Shown here: in pieces, positions 4,216 to 5,515 of the stretch | Numbering within the stretch: the stretch's first letter is position 1 | Layout: each line of letters begins with the position of its first letter | NCBI GenBank assembly: GCA_001304035.1 | Contig: LJUD01000239.1 | Location: 1-5,515, forward strand | From: a bacterium SM23_31 | GTDB lineage: Bacteria > SM23-31 | Reading direction: 5' to 3' | DNA length: 5,515 nucleotides | The notes under the pieces: generated by a model | Databases searched by the model: none | Told to the model about the DNA's origin: nothing | Seen by the model: the letters and a program-made list of their open reading frames with translations, nothing else | Position numbers and translations under genes: made by a program

Positions 4216-5515
4216 ATGGATGAATCTATTGAAAGAAATTTACATAAAATAGACGCCTGCATGACGGCAGAAGATTTCGCTCAGGCTGCCAGGCTTTCCC
4301 GCGAAATAATCTCCATGTCCGTCGACGAACTCGGTACGGAAATTTTTGTGCACGTCTCTGTTGTATTTAGTTTTGCTTTAATAAAATTGAATCAATTTGA
4401 AGAAGCCAAAAAGGTGCTTCAGACACTGTTGAATAACGATTTGGCTGTAATTGATTCATCATATCTATTGTTCTGTATTGCATATGCAGAAAAATCAAAT
4501 GCTGAAATTGTAAATTACGGCAAAATATTTCTGGATGCTATTCCGGACCCTGAAAAGCCCCCGGCATGCATCACGACAGCAGTACAGAACGCTTCCGAGT
4601 TGATTAATAACCTTGCAACAGCGCTTTTGAATGAGAATAAACACGAAGATGCTGTTAATGTTATTAAAAAGGGGCTGCAATTCAAATCGGACTTTCCGCT
4701 GTTATATATAAATCTTGGCAATGCATACGTTTATCTGAAAAAATTTGAAGAAGCCGAATCTATATTGTTAGAAGGGCTTAAGAAATGTACTGATAGAGCA
4801 GAGATTGACAGAATACTCGGTATAATATATGCTGAGAATCATTTTTATTTAAAATCGGAGATGCACCTTGTCAGGGCGAAAGAGGAAGGCTGTAAAGAGG
4901 CATATCTCGATCTCGGCATCTTATATAAGAAACTATTAAAAATATATGACGCTGAAGAAGCAATTCTGGAATATCTGAAATTTTTCCCTGAATACCCCGA
5001 TGCACTAAAGCTTCTTAATGAAGTACGCAGCCTTCCATTCTATGGAAAACCGGAACCGAAAATATCTGCGGCGATGATAGTAAAAAACGAAGAAAATATG
5101 CTTGCCGAATGCATAGAATCGTTTCGGGAAGCCGTTGATGAAATTGTCATTGTGGATACCGGATCAACTGATAAAACGGTAGAAGTTGCAAAAGAGTACC
5201 GTGTTGGGCTGTTTCATCATAAATGGAAGGACGACTTCAGCGAGGCGCGGAACTTCTCTATAAGCAAAGTTACCGGAGATTGGGTGATGACCATAGACGC
5301 TGATGAGAGGCTTGCACGGGAAGATATCCCGAAAGTCCGGGCTGCAAAATGGCAGGAGAAATACGATGCGGTCTGTTTCGCAGTTTTTTCTACACTTCCC
5401 GGTCATCTCGGCGAAGCAAATTTCGGGAAACACTATTCTCCGAGGCTGTTTAAGAAGCATCCGGACATGTACTATTATGGTATTGTTCATAATTTACTCA
5501 ACGTTCCCGATAATT
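4216..5515 (+). CDS. TPR protein fused to a WaaE/SunS-type family 2 glycosyltransferase, 3' end outside window
   Basis: The frame runs from the ATG at 4216 to the right edge without a stop, giving 433 codons, so the C-terminus is missing. An in-frame TAG at 4210-4212 excludes an earlier start. No clear ribosome binding site precedes the ATG, so translation may be coupled or leaderless-like; the methyltransferase stop is 30 bases upstream. Residues 1 to about 275 are helical, with TPR-like pairs clearest at about 131-164 (LATALLNENKHEDAV), 165-198 (LYINLGNAYVYLKKFEEAE) and 230-265. The glycosyltransferase domain begins near 283: MIVKNEE (287-293), VDEIVIVDTGSTD (307-319) with Asp314, KWKDDFSEARN (336-346), GDW (354-356) and the metal-binding DADE (361-364). 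This subtype includes WaaE/KdtX-like lipopolysaccharide enzymes and the SunS-like peptide S-glycosyltransferases. In many such proteins the catalytic domain comes first and TPRs follow; here TPRs come first. More TPRs may follow beyond the edge. The sugar and acceptor are unknown. Confidence 0.9.
   Translation, partial: MDESIERNLHKIDACMTAEDFAQAARLSREIISMSVDELGTEIFVHVSVVFSFALIKLNQFEEAKKVLQTLLNNDLAVIDSSYLLFCIAYAEKSNAEIVNYGKIFLDAIPDPEKPPACITTAVQNASELINNLATALLNENKHEDAVNVIKKGLQFKSDFPLLYINLGNAYVYLKKFEEAESILLEGLKKCTDRAEIDRILGIIYAENHFYLKSEMHLVRAKEEGCKEAYLDLGILYKKLLKIYDAEEAILEYLKFFPEYPDALKLLNEVRSLPFYGKPEPKISAAMIVKNEENMLAECIESFREAVDEIVIVDTGSTDKTVEVAKEYRVGLFHHKWKDDFSEARNFSISKVTGDWVMTIDADERLAREDIPKVRAAKWQEKYDAVCFAVFSTLPGHLGEANFGKHYSPRLFKKHPDMYYYGIVHNLLNVPDN

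Noticed and set aside
4495..4721. Two overlapping reverse-strand frames
   Set aside because: They mirror the TPR region of the 4216 gene on the opposite strand and overlap each other.
5164..5490. 108-codon reverse-strand frame
   Set aside because: It lies wholly opposite the conserved glycosyltransferase motifs DTGSTD to DADE, so it is a shadow of that gene.

Overview
The window looks like a piece of an AT-leaning bacterial chromosome, probably from the wider Bacteroidota/FCB neighbourhood or a similar environmental lineage. The evidence for this is indirect: a small lipoprotein of the LxSC type with an atypical lipobox, a promoter that fits both TTGACA-17-TATATT and the Bacteroidota TTG...TAnnTTTG pattern, and TPR-fused glycosyltransferases. 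At least three genes have readable purine-rich ribosome binding sites, one of them a full AAAGGAGGTG, so a lineage that abandoned Shine-Dalgarno initiation fits less well. No taxonomic marker gene is present, so the placement is an inference.

Left part (1-2017). The 3' end of an unrecognised protein gene runs in from the left edge and stops at 585. It is followed by about 600 bases of strongly AT-rich non-coding DNA, then a small cysteine-rich lipoprotein gene (1182-1652) behind a near-perfect ribosome binding site, then another 365-base intergenic stretch. Each of these two genes is followed, in the same orientation, by a copy of one 92-base repeat (601-692 and 1694-1785; ungapped, 75 of 92 identical by eye, last 29 bases identical). 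The first copy is bounded by a perfect 11-base inverted repeat. The lipoprotein and its long leader therefore sit between two direct repeats, like a module.

Right part (2018-5515). Three genes on the + strand form a glycan- or protein-glycosylation-like group: a family 2 glycosyltransferase with C-terminal TPRs (2018-3166, GTG start); a class I SAM-dependent methyltransferase (3406-4185) behind its own good promoter; and, 30 bases after its stop, a large protein with N-terminal TPR-like repeats followed by a second, WaaE/SunS-type family 2 glycosyltransferase domain (4216 to beyond the right edge). The two glycosyltransferases have opposite domain order and different catalytic subtypes. The natural reading is that they add sugars to a shared kind of acceptor, with TPRs helping hold the acceptor or partner proteins, and that the methyltransferase may methylate a sugar or the acceptor. 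The substrate cannot be read from the sequence.

Regulatory signals worth attention are a 17-base perfect hairpin palindrome at the expected transcription start of the first glycosyltransferase gene, and a bulged hairpin plus T6 tract in the leader between the methyltransferase promoter and its start codon. No rRNA, tRNA, CRISPR array or recognisable insertion sequence was seen.
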